Below, piece after piece: positions 46,177 through 56,580 of a stretch of DNA of 64,000 nucleotides (the first letter of the stretch is position 1; every line of letters starts with the position of its first letter). The stretch is taken from contig URDY01000004.1 of assembly GCA_900546665.1 (NCBI GenBank), positions 1-64,000 of the forward strand, read 5' to 3'. The stretch comes from an uncultured Paraprevotella sp. GTDB lineage: Bacteria > Bacteroidota > Bacteroidia > Bacteroidales > Bacteroidaceae. The translations under genes were made by a program, and so were the position numbers. The notes below the pieces were generated by a model. The model had not been told where the DNA came from. It worked only from the letters and a program-made list of their open reading frames with translations, and did not search any database.

Positions 46177-47565
46177 ATGAAAACCAAACATCTTAAAACA
46201 GGACTAACATTACTGTTCTCTATGGCTCTTGCCTCGCAGTCTGTCATGGCACAACGTCCGATCATACAGACCAAATTTACAGCAGATCCGGCACCGCTGG
46301 TCTATAAGGATGTCGTTTATCTGTATACTGGCCATGATGAAGATTACGCACCTGAAGGCATGGCTGGTTTCAGGATGAAAGACTGGCTTCTATACACTTC
46401 CACCGATATGGTCAACTGGACCGACCACGGCCCGATTGCCGATCTTCACAATTTCAAATGGGCAGATCCCGGTAACGGAAGTTGGGGCGGTTATGAAAAT
46501 GGCGCCTGGGCTCCCCAATGTGTGGAACGCAACGGTAAATTCTATTTTTATTGTCCTGTACAAGGCCGTGGTATCGGTGTTCTGGTCGCCGACAGCCCGT
46601 TCGGTCCGTTCAAGGATCCGCTGGGCAAACCTCTGATCGGAAGCAATTACGACAGTATCGACCCCACTGTACTGATTGACGATGACGGACAGGCCTATCT
46701 CTATTGGGGAAATCCCAATCTTTGGTACGTCAAGCTTAATGAAGACATGATATCTTATTCCGGCGAAATCACCAAGGACCCACTCATCCGCAAGGAGAAA
46801 GGCAAAAAAGACCCGTTCCATTATCAGGAAGGCCCATGGGTATTTAAAAAGAACGGCCATTATTATAATGCCTATGCCAGCACCTGCTGTCCTGAAGGTA
46901 TCGGATATGCCATGGCCGATTCACCAATTGGTCCGTGGGAATTCAAGGGCTACATCATGAAACCCAACGGACGTTCATCAGGCAACCATCCCGGAATAAT
47001 CGACTATAAAGGCAAGTCTTACGTCTTCGGATTTAATTATGAACTCAATTTTGCCATTACCGACATTCACCACGAAAGGCGCTCCATCTGTGTAGCCGAA
47101 ATGGAATTCAACCCCGACGGCACCATCAAAGAGTTACCGTGGTGGAAAGAAGGCAAGGCGGTTACACCTGTTGGCAACCTGAATCCGTTCCAACGCACTG
47201 AAGCCGAAACCATGGCCTGGAGTGAAGGTGTCAAGACCGGTCAAGACGAAGAAAACGGCATTTACATCACTTCCATCCATAATGGTGACTACATCGAAAT
47301 AGACGCGGTCGACTTCAAGAAAGGAGCCAAACGTTTTCAAGCCAATGTAGCCTCCTTCGTAAAGGGAGAAATCGAAATCAGACTGGACAGTCCGACCGGA
47401 ACTCTCTTAGGAACATGCCCCATCAAACCTACCGGAGGTACCGATTCATGGAAAACCTTCGAATGTGACCTGGAAAAAACAGGTGGTATCCATAACCTTT
47501 TCCTCGTATTCAAGGGAGGTGATGGCGAACTGTTCAATTTCAACTGGTGGAAATTCAAGAAATAA
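46177..47565 (+). CDS. Secreted GH43 glycoside hydrolase with CBM6-like domain (2)
   Basis: A 462-residue paralogue of the preceding gene. Signal peptide about 1-25. Catalytic residues D37 (TADPAP), D162 (SIDPTV) and E218 (YQEGPW) are present; the CBM6-like domain starts near 340 (EAETMAWSEG). Compared with copy 1 it carries small insertions, for example around residues 97-108 and 200-213, near the substrate groove, so specificity may differ. It begins 73 bases after copy 1, and a hairpin follows at 47571-47610. Confidence 0.9.
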   Translation: MKTKHLKTGLTLLFSMALASQSVMAQRPIIQTKFTADPAPLVYKDVVYLYTGHDEDYAPEGMAGFRMKDWLLYTSTDMVNWTDHGPIADLHNFKWADPGNGSWGGYENGAWAPQCVERNGKFYFYCPVQGRGIGVLVADSPFGPFKDPLGKPLIGSNYDSIDPTVLIDDDGQAYLYWGNPNLWYVKLNEDMISYSGEITKDPLIRKEKGKKDPFHYQEGPWVFKKNGHYYNAYASTCCPEGIGYAMADSPIGPWEFKGYIMKPNGRSSGNHPGIIDYKGKSYVFGFNYELNFAITDIHHERRSICVAEMEFNPDGTIKELPWWKEGKAVTPVGNLNPFQRTEAETMAWSEGVKTGQDEENGIYITSIHNGDYIEIDAVDFKKGAKRFQANVASFVKGEIEIRLDSPTGTLLGTCPIKPTGGTDSWKTFECDLEKTGGIHNLFLVFKGGDGELFNFNWWKFKK

Positions 47566-47570
47566 AACAA

Positions 47571-47610
47571 CAGCCGAAAGAAGAATGCACCGTATTTACT
47601 CTTTCGGCTG
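47571..47610 (+). terminator. 11-bp hairpin between the second GH43 and GH31
   Basis: CAGCCGAAAGA (47571-47581) pairs with TCTTTCGGCTG (47600-47610), 6 bases after the GH43 stop. There is no U-run, so it may be an attenuator or an mRNA-stabilising stem that separates expression of the two enzymes rather than a full terminator. Confidence 0.45.
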
Positions 47611-47681
47611 GTTAAATTGGATATGAAGCCAACAACAAACAATCTCTGCCAATCTAATAACCAATTATTTAAATAACCATT

Positions 47682-50138
47682 ATGAAACGTATCTGTATAT
47701 ATGTTGCATTAAGCCTGCTTATCAGTACCAGTCAGGCACAGACATTTCAGCGGACAGAAAATGGCATCAAAACAACGGTAGCCGATCCTAACGTTAATGT
47801 TGAGATTCAATGGTTCACACCGGGAAGTCTCAGAGTTCTCAAGACGCCACAAGGCCAAAACGTAGAAAAGAAAAGTTTGTCCGTCATTGCCCAACCGGCC
47901 AAAACGGATCTCCGCGTAACCTCATCCGGTGATGGCCTCATCACAATGAAAAGCCAATCTCTTACCGTCACACTTGACACCAAAAACGGCACACTGACTT
48001 ATGCCAAACCAGACGGAAGCATCTTACTGAAAGAACTGAAAAACGACCGGCCTTTTACGAAAACCAATGATGCCGGCCGACAGACTTATATTGTTTATCA
48101 GGGTTTCCAAACCGATAAGGAAGAAGGACTTTACGGCCTTGGCCAATTACAGAACGGTAAAATGATGCAACGCAACATGACCAAGGTTCTGGCACAAGGT
48201 AACGTAGAAGATGTTTCACCCATTTTCCAGTCTACCAAAGGATATGGCGTTTACTGGGACAATTACTCAGCAACCACCTACACCGACAATAATCAGGAAA
48301 CCTCTTTCAGTTCCGTAGTAGGCGACTGTATTGATTATTATTTCATGTACGGCCAGTCTGCCGACGGAGTCATTGCTGCAGTCCGCCATCTGACCGGAGA
48401 AGTACCAATGATGCCGCTCTGGAGTTATGGTTTCATGCAAAGCAAGGAGCGTTATAAAAGCCAGGATGAAACTGTCGGTGTGGTAAGGAAATACCGTGAA
48501 CTGGGAATTCCTTTGGACTGTATTATCCAGGACTGGCAATATTGGGGAAACAACTATTTGTGGAATGCCATGGACTTCCAGAATCCGTCATTCAGCCGTC
48601 CGAAAGAAATGATCGACAAGGTTCATGACATGAACGCCCGCATGATGATCTCCATTTGGTCTTCTTTTGGTCCTGCCACAAAACCTTATCGCGCAATGGA
48701 CAAGGAAGGCATGCTCTTCGACATCGAGACATGGCCACAATCAGGTGTTGAAGGCTGGCCTCCTAATTTGGACTATCCTTCTGGTGTACGGGTATACGAC
48801 TGTTACAACCCCAAAGCACGTGATATTTATTGGGATCATCTGAATAAAGGCATTTTCCAGCTGGGCATGGACGGATGGTGGATGGATTCAACGGAACCTG
48901 ACCATTTTAACCAAAAAGACAGCGATTTTGACCATCAGACTTATCTGGGCTCATACCGCAGTGTACGCAATGTCTACCCTCTCATGACTGTAGGAGGAGT
49001 ATACGATCATCAACGTGCCACCACAAGTGACAAGCGCGTCATCATCCTGACACGTTCCGGTTTCCTCGGACAACAGCGCTACGCCTCCAATGTATGGTCT
49101 GGTGACGTATCATCATCATGGGATTCTTTCCGCAAACAAATTACTGCCGGACTGAATTACTCTCTGACAGGTATGCCGCATTGGAATTCAGACTTGGGCG
49201 GTTTCTTCGCAGGTTCTTACAACACAAGCTGGGCTGACAACACGGCCACCAAAAATCCGATGTATCAGGAACTATATGTACGCTGGTTGCAATTCGGTAC
49301 GTTCTGTCCGATGATGCGTAGTCACGGTACCGACGTTCCACGTGAATTCTACTGGTACGGTAAAAAGGGCGAACCGGTATATGATGCACTTGTAGATGCA
49401 GTCAAGCTCCGCTACAGCCTGTTGCCTTATATCTATTCCACCTCTTGGGACGTTTCACACAGACAGTCCACCTTCATGCGCGCACTCTTCATGGACTTTA
49501 TTGATGACAAGCAGTGCTGGGATATCACCAACGAATATATGTTCGGCAAAGCTTTCCTTGTCGCACCGGTTGCACAGGCACAATATACTCCTGAAACAGT
49601 ACAGAAAGACCTGAAGGAAAACGAAGGTTGGAACCGCGACAACAACGGCACCAGTACGTCTGCTCCCATCTCTGTTGACTTCACCCAGTCCAAACAGATG
49701 GAAGTATATTTGCCGGCTGGCACAAAATGGTATAACTACTGGACTAACGAAACAGCCGAAGGAGGTCAGAAAATATCTGTCAAGACCACATTCAACCGCA
49801 TTCCGCTCTTCGTCCGCGCAGGAAGTATCATTCCCGTCGGTCCGGATGTACAGTATTCCGGAGAAAAGAAATGGGATCATCTTACACTCTGCGTCTATCC
49901 CGGAGCTGACGGCAGTTTCACACTTTACGAAGATGAATTCGACAACTACAATTACGAAAAAGGAGCTTATTCTGAAATACCGATGACATGGAACAATGCC
50001 AAGCGTACACTGACAATCGGTAAACGTCAGGGTGAATTCAACGGCATGCTCGACAAACGTCAGTTCACCGTCAGAACGGCCAACGGTCAGGAAAAGACAG
50101 TGACCTATACAGGTAAGAAAATACAGGTCAAGCTTTAA
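47682..50138 (+). CDS. Secreted GH31 alpha-glycosidase (alpha-xylosidase-like)
   Basis: An 818-residue exported enzyme (signal peptide about 1-20). An N-terminal beta-sandwich (about 20-230) precedes the GH31 barrel. The nucleophile is D402 in WWMDSTEPD and the acid/base D475 in VWSGDVSSSW; IIQDWQYWG and the closing PLFVRAGSIIPVGP phrase are family hallmarks. C-terminal DUF5110-like beta-domains end the protein. The DSTEPD form of the nucleophile loop is usual for alpha-xylosidases and related enzymes acting on plant wall side chains; alpha-glucosidase remains possible. With the GH43 pair it suggests trimming of arabinose- and xylose-containing side chains. Confidence 0.9.
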   Translation: MKRICIYVALSLLISTSQAQTFQRTENGIKTTVADPNVNVEIQWFTPGSLRVLKTPQGQNVEKKSLSVIAQPAKTDLRVTSSGDGLITMKSQSLTVTLDTKNGTLTYAKPDGSILLKELKNDRPFTKTNDAGRQTYIVYQGFQTDKEEGLYGLGQLQNGKMMQRNMTKVLAQGNVEDVSPIFQSTKGYGVYWDNYSATTYTDNNQETSFSSVVGDCIDYYFMYGQSADGVIAAVRHLTGEVPMMPLWSYGFMQSKERYKSQDETVGVVRKYRELGIPLDCIIQDWQYWGNNYLWNAMDFQNPSFSRPKEMIDKVHDMNARMMISIWSSFGPATKPYRAMDKEGMLFDIETWPQSGVEGWPPNLDYPSGVRVYDCYNPKARDIYWDHLNKGIFQLGMDGWWMDSTEPDHFNQKDSDFDHQTYLGSYRSVRNVYPLMTVGGVYDHQRATTSDKRVIILTRSGFLGQQRYASNVWSGDVSSSWDSFRKQITAGLNYSLTGMPHWNSDLGGFFAGSYNTSWADNTATKNPMYQELYVRWLQFGTFCPMMRSHGTDVPREFYWYGKKGEPVYDALVDAVKLRYSLLPYIYSTSWDVSHRQSTFMRALFMDFIDDKQCWDITNEYMFGKAFLVAPVAQAQYTPETVQKDLKENEGWNRDNNGTSTSAPISVDFTQSKQMEVYLPAGTKWYNYWTNETAEGGQKISVKTTFNRIPLFVRAGSIIPVGPDVQYSGEKKWDHLTLCVYPGADGSFTLYEDEFDNYNYEKGAYSEIPMTWNNAKRTLTIGKRQGEFNGMLDKRQFTVRTANGQEKTVTYTGKKIQVKL

Positions 50139-50165
50139 AAGACTCAACTGAGAACAGTTCCCGAT

Positions 50166-50231
50166 AAAAAAAATGATTCCTTTGTGAATTCCGGTTTCCC
50201 AACCTCTATTCAACAAAGGAATCATTTTTAT
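50166..50231. terminator. Bidirectional terminator between GH31 and the TolC gene
   Basis: AAAAATGATTCCTTTGT..GAA pairs with TTC..AACAAAGGAATCATTTTT around a 20-base loop, with A-run and T-run flanks. It closes convergent operons. Confidence 0.8.
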
Positions 50232-50255
50232 TGTAAGTGATCAGAGATTAAGGCT

Positions 50256-51599
50256 CTAATCCCCATTTAAATACTGCAACACCTTACCGCTGATCTGGAG
50301 GAGTGAAATCTCACACATCTTCGTATCATATTCTGCTGTCAGAATACGTTCTTCCGCATCCAGCAGACTTTTTTGGGCTTCACGCATTTCTATTCCGGAA
50401 AGACCACCGTCAAGATAACTTTGATAAGCTACCTCATAATTATCCTGAGCCGCTATGATGTTTTCACGTTCCAGGAGCAGAACCTGCCAGTTATTCTGAT
50501 AAGCCTGCCACAGATTGTGCAACTGAGATTTAAGCGCCAGCTTCAGGTTTTCTCTTTCCAGTTCGGCATAATCAACAGCCAGTTCCGCATTCCGTTTCTG
50601 CATTTTCCTTTTGCCGTCGAACAGATTAAAGCCGATTGTCAGTCCGGCATTCAGTCCCCAGTTGTCACGCTGTCTTGTCGTTGATACGGCATATTTGTTC
50701 AGCGTATACCCATATCCGGCGTTCAAACGCAAATAAGGATAGTCGCGCGACATGACTTTCTTGTAATCCATACGTGCCAGTTCGGTATTCTGACCCGCCT
50801 CCAGCAAGGAGGCATTCGTTTCAAGAGTAGACACCCACAGACTTTCGAAATCCAGATTCGGATTCACGTCAATTGTCGTGTCACGGATACCCACAAAAGC
50901 CGTCACATCATCATTACCCATCAGTTCATTAATCTTGATGAGCGAAGTTTTCAAGGCTTCCTGCTGACGCATGTACTGCGCGCTGTCGGCATTGAAATCC
51001 ACCTTGGCCTGCAAATAATCCAATCCGGAATTATCACCGATATTATAGCGCAATTCGACAATACGCATGCGCTCCTTGGAGAGCGACATGGCGTATCTGA
51101 AATTCTTCAAACGGATTTTTTCCTGAATGAAATTATAATATTCGGCTGTAAGGGCAGACACAAAATCCTCAATGGCTATTCGGGTCTGAAGTTCTCCTTG
51201 CTCCTTCAACAACTGCAGCTGCTTGTAATTAGTCAGGATACTGAATCCGTCGAATATGGTCCAGTTCAGATCAACTCCGGCATTGACTGTCTGATCATAA
51301 GCATTACGTTCCGTTGACCGGACTCCCGTCGGACGGTCCGTTGTCCTGGTTGTACTCAGGTCACCACCATAAGAAGCGGACAAATCTACAGTAGGCAACA
51401 TACCGGCATTCGCCTTAGTGGCATTATTCTCACTCACCTGCTGACGGTTGAGCACCATACGGATGGAATAGTTATTGCTCAACCCTGTCTCAAGACACTC
51501 CTGAAGTGTCCTTGTTCCCAACCTGTCCCACTCCGGTTGGGAAAAGGCTGCCAGATGACACAGCAGGAAGAGTCCTGTAATCCATTTATTTTTCTTCAT
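50256..51599 (-). CDS. TolC-family outer membrane efflux protein of the intact RND system
   Basis: A 447-residue protein from ATG 51599 (the frame is open 19 codons upstream, inside the RND gene, but the signal peptide MKKNKWITGLFLLCHLAAFS starts here). TolC helical repeats are seen in both halves (LQECLETGLSNNYSIRM at the start, NYEVAYQSYLDGGLSGIEMREAQ late). The start overlaps the end of the RND gene by 14 bases. It is the outer channel of the pump encoded upstream; unlike many relatives it is not a lipoprotein. Confidence 0.9.
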   Translation of the reverse strand: MKKNKWITGLFLLCHLAAFSQPEWDRLGTRTLQECLETGLSNNYSIRMVLNRQQVSENNATKANAGMLPTVDLSASYGGDLSTTRTTDRPTGVRSTERNAYDQTVNAGVDLNWTIFDGFSILTNYKQLQLLKEQGELQTRIAIEDFVSALTAEYYNFIQEKIRLKNFRYAMSLSKERMRIVELRYNIGDNSGLDYLQAKVDFNADSAQYMRQQEALKTSLIKINELMGNDDVTAFVGIRDTTIDVNPNLDFESLWVSTLETNASLLEAGQNTELARMDYKKVMSRDYPYLRLNAGYGYTLNKYAVSTTRQRDNWGLNAGLTIGFNLFDGKRKMQKRNAELAVDYAELERENLKLALKSQLHNLWQAYQNNWQVLLLERENIIAAQDNYEVAYQSYLDGGLSGIEMREAQKSLLDAEERILTAEYDTKMCEISLLQISGKVLQYLNGD

Positions 51600-54500
51600 T
51601 CTTTTTCTGATTAATTCGGTTTGTTGAAATATAACTGTAAATAGCGGGAACCACATACATGGTCAGGAATGTGGAAACCAACATACCTCCCACTACGGCT
51701 ACACCCATCGCAATACGCTGATTACAGCCTTCGCCTGTAGCGAAAGCCAACGGGATCAAACCTAACACGGTAGAAGCACTGGTCATCAGAATCGGACGCA
51801 GACGCTGCAATGCAGCGTCATGTATGGCTGTCATCTTGTCTTCTCCGTTTTCCTGCTTCAGGTTCGCGAATTCCACAATCAGGATACCGTTCTTGGCCAC
51901 CAGTCCGATCAGCATGATAATACCGATCTGACTGAAGATGTTCATGGTGATATCCCCGAAATACATAAATACCAGTGCACCGGTAATAGCCAGCGGCACC
52001 GTAAGCATGATAATAAGCGGATCCTTGAAACTCTCAAACTGTGCAGCAAGAATAAGATAGATCAATACCAGTGCCAGGATGAAGGCAAACATCAGACTGG
52101 ACGAACTCTCGCGGTATTCCTTGGAGTCTCCGGCCAGTGATGTACGGAACGTATCATCCAACACTTCCTTGGCTATCTTGTCCATCTCGTCCAGTCCCTG
52201 CCCTATGGTCTTGCCATCAGCCAGACCGGCCGAAATCGTAGCAGAAACAAAACGGTTGTAACGGTACAGTTTGGGCGGTGCAATACTGCTCTCCAACTCG
52301 ATCAGGTTATCCATCTGGATCATCTGTCCGTCCTTGCTTCGCAGGTAAATGGCTTTCAGGTCGGCCGGTTTGTTACGTTGCTGACGGTTGATTTCCCCTA
52401 GAATCTCATACTGCTTGCCGTTCATATAGAAGTATCCCATACGCTGTCCGCTCAACCCGTACTGCAGGGTCTGTGCAAGGTCGCGCGTACTGACACCCAA
52501 TATGTTGGCCTTGTCACGGTTGATGTGTATGCGGGCTTCCGGCATACTGAACTTCAAATCCACATCCGCCATCTGGAATGTAGGATTTTCATATACCTTC
52601 GCCATAAATTCCGGCAATACCTTTTCCAGTTTTTCTATATTGGTAGCCTGCAAGACATACTGCACCGGCATACTGGCTCTTCGTCCGCCGAATGAAGACT
52701 GCTGCTGGACGAAAGCACGTGCCTTCGTTTTCTTCTGGACGGCTTTTGAAAGTTTTTCCGCTACTTCCATCTGACTGTAATCACGCAGGCGCATGTCTTT
52801 CAGCATGATCTGCACATTACCGCTACCGCTCGACACACGTGCCGTCACCGCTTCGGCATCGGGAATCAGGGAGTCAACCAACAGATTGATGTCTTCCGTA
52901 TAATCCCGCATATATTCATAGGTTGCGCCTTCAGGCCCCTTTGTATTGACCGTGATCATTGAACGGTCCTCCAGAGGAGCCATTTCCGAAGGAATAAGAT
53001 TCCAGAGATAAAAGATGGCGCCGACCATTACGGCCATAAACGGCAATGTCCACACCCTATGGCGAAGGATAAACTGCAACGACTTACTGTAGACGTTGTT
53101 CATCCCCACGAAGAAAGGCTCCGTGATCTGATAAAAGAAGTTTTTCTTTTTCTGCTGCTTGAGCAGTTTGGTGGCCAACATGGGGGTAAAGGTCAAGGCT
53201 GCAAACGAAGAAATGATAATGGATCCCGAAATCACCATACTGAATTCACGGAACAGGCGTCCGGTCGTTCCTTCCATGAAGACAATCGGAAAGAACACGG
53301 CCACCAGTGTAACCGTTGTAGAGATAACGGCAAAGAATATTTCCTTGGCACCCTCAATACCGGCTTCTTTGGGCGACATGCCTTTTTCTATTCGGATATA
53401 AATATTCTCGGTCATCACGATGGCGTCATCCACAACCAGACCTACAGCCAACACAATCGCCAGCATGGTCAGCACATTAATGGAGAATCCCAACAGATAC
53501 ATGACAAAGAATGAACCGATAAGGGATACCGGAATAACGATACAGGGCACCAGCGTCACGCGCCAGTCGCGCAGGAAAAGGAAAATGATGATAATCACAA
53601 GCACGAACGCCTCATATACAGTCTGTTTTACCTCGTCAATAGACGCACGTATAAACTTGGTATTGTCAAATCCGTAACTGTAATGCACATCCTCCGGCAA
53701 GTCCTTTTTCATCTGTTCCATACGCTGATAAACGGCATCAGCGATATCTATATGATTGGCTCCAGGCTGCGGCACGACAACGACACCGACCATCGGCACC
53801 CCATTCATCTTCATGTAACTCTGAATGTCGGCTGCACCCAGTTCCGCACGTCCGATATCACTGAAACGGATAATCTGGCTACCGTCATTCTTGATAATCA
53901 GATCATCAAACATCTTGGCCGTATTCATCAGACCCATGGTACGGATATTCAGCTCTATCGTATTACCCTCAATACTTCCTGAAGGCAATTCCACATTTTC
54001 CTTGTCCACCGCCGTTTTCACATCCATCGGCGTAATACCATATCCGGCCATTTTGATCGGGTCAAGCCAAAGGCGCATGGAGTATTTTTTCTCTCCCCAG
54101 ATAGACACACTGCTGACATCAGAAATCGTCTGCAACTGCTCTTTGACCGTCAGGTCGGCAATCTCACTCAATTCAAGCAGCGAACGTTTCTCACTCTGCA
54201 AAGCCACCATCAGGATAGGAGACGCATCGGCATCTGCCTTCGAAACGGTCGGCGGGTCGCAGTCGTCCGGCAGATAACGTTGCGCACGTGACACCTTGTC
54301 ACGCACGTCATTGGCCGCCGTTTCCAGATCGACCGACAATTCAAATTCCACCGTAATACGGCTTTGTCCCTGCTGGCTCACACTCGTCAGAGAACGGATA
54401 CCCGGAATACCGTTGATGTTCTGTTCCAAAGGTTCCGTAATCTGATTCTCTATGACATCCGCATTGGCACCCGCATACGAACAGGTAACGGATATGATAG

Positions 54501-54627
54501 GATTATCCACTGACGGATATTCCCTCACACCTAAATAAAAATAACCGATGATACCAAACAAGAGGATGATGACCGTCATCACCGTAGCCAGTACCGGTCG
54601 GCGAATACTTAATTCTGAAATATTCAT
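51586..54627 (-). CDS. RND (HAE1/AcrB-like) efflux permease, intact
   Basis: A 1013-residue inner-membrane pump, the usual size. It opens MNISELSIRRPVLATVMTVI and contains GLVVDDAIVMTENI (TM4 with the proton-relay aspartates D and D), GTTGRLFREFSMVI and RLRPILMTSASTVLGLIPLAF, typical of the HAE1 drug/solvent pumps. Two large periplasmic loops (about 30-330 and 555-840) form the porter and docking domains. It lies 18 bases downstream of the adaptor gene. It shares its family with the broken pump at 16-19 kb, so it may have made that system dispensable. Confidence 0.95.
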   Translation of the reverse strand: MNISELSIRRPVLATVMTVIILLFGIIGYFYLGVREYPSVDNPIISVTCSYAGANADVIENQITEPLEQNINGIPGIRSLTSVSQQGQSRITVEFELSVDLETAANDVRDKVSRAQRYLPDDCDPPTVSKADADASPILMVALQSEKRSLLELSEIADLTVKEQLQTISDVSSVSIWGEKKYSMRLWLDPIKMAGYGITPMDVKTAVDKENVELPSGSIEGNTIELNIRTMGLMNTAKMFDDLIIKNDGSQIIRFSDIGRAELGAADIQSYMKMNGVPMVGVVVVPQPGANHIDIADAVYQRMEQMKKDLPEDVHYSYGFDNTKFIRASIDEVKQTVYEAFVLVIIIIFLFLRDWRVTLVPCIVIPVSLIGSFFVMYLLGFSINVLTMLAIVLAVGLVVDDAIVMTENIYIRIEKGMSPKEAGIEGAKEIFFAVISTTVTLVAVFFPIVFMEGTTGRLFREFSMVISGSIIISSFAALTFTPMLATKLLKQQKKKNFFYQITEPFFVGMNNVYSKSLQFILRHRVWTLPFMAVMVGAIFYLWNLIPSEMAPLEDRSMITVNTKGPEGATYEYMRDYTEDINLLVDSLIPDAEAVTARVSSGSGNVQIMLKDMRLRDYSQMEVAEKLSKAVQKKTKARAFVQQQSSFGGRRASMPVQYVLQATNIEKLEKVLPEFMAKVYENPTFQMADVDLKFSMPEARIHINRDKANILGVSTRDLAQTLQYGLSGQRMGYFYMNGKQYEILGEINRQQRNKPADLKAIYLRSKDGQMIQMDNLIELESSIAPPKLYRYNRFVSATISAGLADGKTIGQGLDEMDKIAKEVLDDTFRTSLAGDSKEYRESSSSLMFAFILALVLIYLILAAQFESFKDPLIIMLTVPLAITGALVFMYFGDITMNIFSQIGIIMLIGLVAKNGILIVEFANLKQENGEDKMTAIHDAALQRLRPILMTSASTVLGLIPLAFATGEGCNQRIAMGVAVVGGMLVSTFLTMYVVPAIYSYISTNRINQKKNEEK

Positions 54628-54645
54628 AAGCTCTCCTCTTTTGGG

Positions 54646-55728
54646 TTAATCCACACGATCCAATACCACCGGCAAATCCGTACGCAACTGCAACGTACCG
54701 GATGTGATCAAAGTATCTCCAACCTTCAATCCCTTGAGCACCTGCACCTGAGCCTCGGTACGCAGACCGGCCACGATCTCCACAGGCTGCGCTTTTCCTG
54801 ATTTATACAGGAATACCTTGTCCTTGCCCATTTCCGGTACGATAGCTTCAGCCGGAATGGCTATGGCATTGTCTATCTCCTGTTTCTTCAGCGTGATGCT
54901 GACATACCGTCCCGGCGTAAGTTTGCCTCCCGGATTGGCATAAATGGCACGGACAGCCAGCGTACGGGTTTCCAAATCCACTGCAGACTCCTTGGCATAT
55001 ACCTTTGCCGGATAAGACTCCAATGATCCGTCAATGGTAAAGTTAAGTCCTGTACCCGGTTTGATATCGCTGGCATAACGCTCGGACACATAAAACTCCA
55101 CTTTCAGCGGAACGATACGGGTCAGTTTGCTCACTACCGTAGTAGGAGAAGCATAGGCACCCACACTGATCTGGCGCAAACCGATCACACCGTCAAATGG
55201 TGCACGCAACTCTGTCAGGGCAATCTGTGCCTTGACAACTTCTATGTCTGCCTTTAATGTTTCCAGTTCCGTACGCACCTGTTCATAGGCTTCCTGACTC
55301 ACGGCATCGCGCTGCAAAAGCCGTCGCTGACGGTCCACGCGGTCATTGGCCAGTTTCAGCTGCACGGTAAGCCTTCTGAGTTCGGCCTGCAACTGACGGT
55401 CATTCACCTTGGCCAGCAACTGCCCTTTCTTGACATGCGAACCTTCATTAAAATTAATCTCAACGACCTGTCCGGAAGTTTCAAATGACAGGTTGACTTC
55501 TTCATCGGGTATGAGCGAACCCGTGACCTGGAATTCATCCGTAAGTTTGCCGGTCTTGATACGCAAACCATTCACATTAAGAATTTTTTTGTTTCCCGAC
55601 GAAGTGGATTTCACTTTCTCGGCCTGCTGCAATTCTTCATTCTGTTTTGGCATTTGGGAATAGAATCCCCAAACGACCAAACAACAGACAATGAATATGA
55701 CCAGTGCCCATTTTGTTTTTTTGTTCAT
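54646..55728 (-). CDS. RND periplasmic adaptor (MFP) of the intact system
   Basis: A 360-residue adaptor with an N-terminal membrane helix (ALVIFIVCCLVVWGFYS, about 8-24) and no lipobox. Lipoyl halves (FETSGQVVEINFNEGSHVKKGQ and APFDGVIGLRQISVGAY), a coiled-coil hairpin (about 110-165) and beta-barrel are in order. It is the first gene of MFP-RND-TolC on the minus strand. A -7 box TAGTTTTG (55836-55843, minus strand) lies about 110 bases upstream. No regulator is adjacent. Confidence 0.9.
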   Translation of the reverse strand: MNKKTKWALVIFIVCCLVVWGFYSQMPKQNEELQQAEKVKSTSSGNKKILNVNGLRIKTGKLTDEFQVTGSLIPDEEVNLSFETSGQVVEINFNEGSHVKKGQLLAKVNDRQLQAELRRLTVQLKLANDRVDRQRRLLQRDAVSQEAYEQVRTELETLKADIEVVKAQIALTELRAPFDGVIGLRQISVGAYASPTTVVSKLTRIVPLKVEFYVSERYASDIKPGTGLNFTIDGSLESYPAKVYAKESAVDLETRTLAVRAIYANPGGKLTPGRYVSITLKKQEIDNAIAIPAEAIVPEMGKDKVFLYKSGKAQPVEIVAGLRTEAQVQVLKGLKVGDTLITSGTLQLRTDLPVVLDRVD

Positions 55729-55926
55729 AAACTGTCTTATTTTTAGGTTGTTTTCTTAGGATAAGTTCTATTTCTTACAGCATCGAACGAAACAGTTATC
55801 AAGTCTTCGTTTAATTATGCTTTTCATTAGACATACAAAACTACAAAAGTTTAAATAAAAAGTAGCCTTTTAAACAATTTTTAGTCAAAAATGAAAGAAA
55901 TATGCCCATCAACCTGACAGTTCTTT

Positions 55927-56580
55927 TTATGGCAATTGCTCCAGAAGATCTGCATAACTTTCGGCCAGATAGGTCACTCCGGCCGTTTCAAGTTCTTCGC
56001 GCCCTCCATAGCCGAACAAGACACCCATGCTGTCCAGTCCCACTTCTTTCGCACCGATCACGTCGTACTTCCGGTCGCCGATCATCAGAATATCCGCTTT
56101 GGCGGCCTCCAGATCCAGTTCGGACAATATGTGCCTGATCACGTCTGCCTTGGTATGCAAAACGCCCTCATCATCTCTCCCGCCTACAAATTCAAAATAC
56201 GGCATCAGTCCGAACTCTTTCAACACCGTGTCTGCCATGTATTTCATTTTCGATGTAGCAATTACCAGATGATAGCCGCGTGACTTCAAAGTCTTCAGGC
56301 ATTCTTCCACTCCCGGAAAACGCTGGCTTTCATATAGTCCGACCGACACATAACGTTCACGGTAAACAGCCACTGCCTCCCTGGCCTTTTCTGTCGAAAA
56401 ATGATAAAACTCCTTGAATGAATCTTCCAATGGCGGCCCGACAAAAGGATAAAGCGTACGGATGTCATCCACCTGTACGCCAAAATGGCTCAGCGCATAC
56501 TGTGCCGAACGGACAATTCCCAGTGCGGAATCCACCAGCGTGCCGTCCAGATCAAAAAAAAGATAACGGTAAGTTTTCAT
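55927..56580 (-). CDS. HAD-family phosphatase (Gph-like)
   Basis: A 217-residue HAD hydrolase from ATG 56580 (the open frame extends nine codons upstream). Motif I is FDLDGTLVDSALG, motif II ATSK, motif III TKADVIRH (catalytic Lys) and motif IV MIGDRKYDVIGAKEVG. It has the small helical cap of the phosphoglycolate phosphatase group. It is preceded by a -7 box TACCTTTG (56605-56612, minus strand) and looks like a single-gene unit. The substrate is unknown. Confidence 0.85.
   Translation of the reverse strand: MKTYRYLFFDLDGTLVDSALGIVRSAQYALSHFGVQVDDIRTLYPFVGPPLEDSFKEFYHFSTEKAREAVAVYRERYVSVGLYESQRFPGVEECLKTLKSRGYHLVIATSKMKYMADTVLKEFGLMPYFEFVGGRDDEGVLHTKADVIRHILSELDLEAAKADILMIGDRKYDVIGAKEVGLDSMGVLFGYGGREELETAGVTYLAESYADLLEQLP

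Noticed and set aside
44747..50138. Complete polysaccharide utilisation locus
   Set aside because: No SusC, SusD or HTCS/ECF sensor gene lies within the cluster, so it is only a glycosidase cluster here.
49455..50225. 256-codon minus-strand frame opposite the GH31 3' end
   Set aside because: It crosses the strong terminator and has no family likeness.
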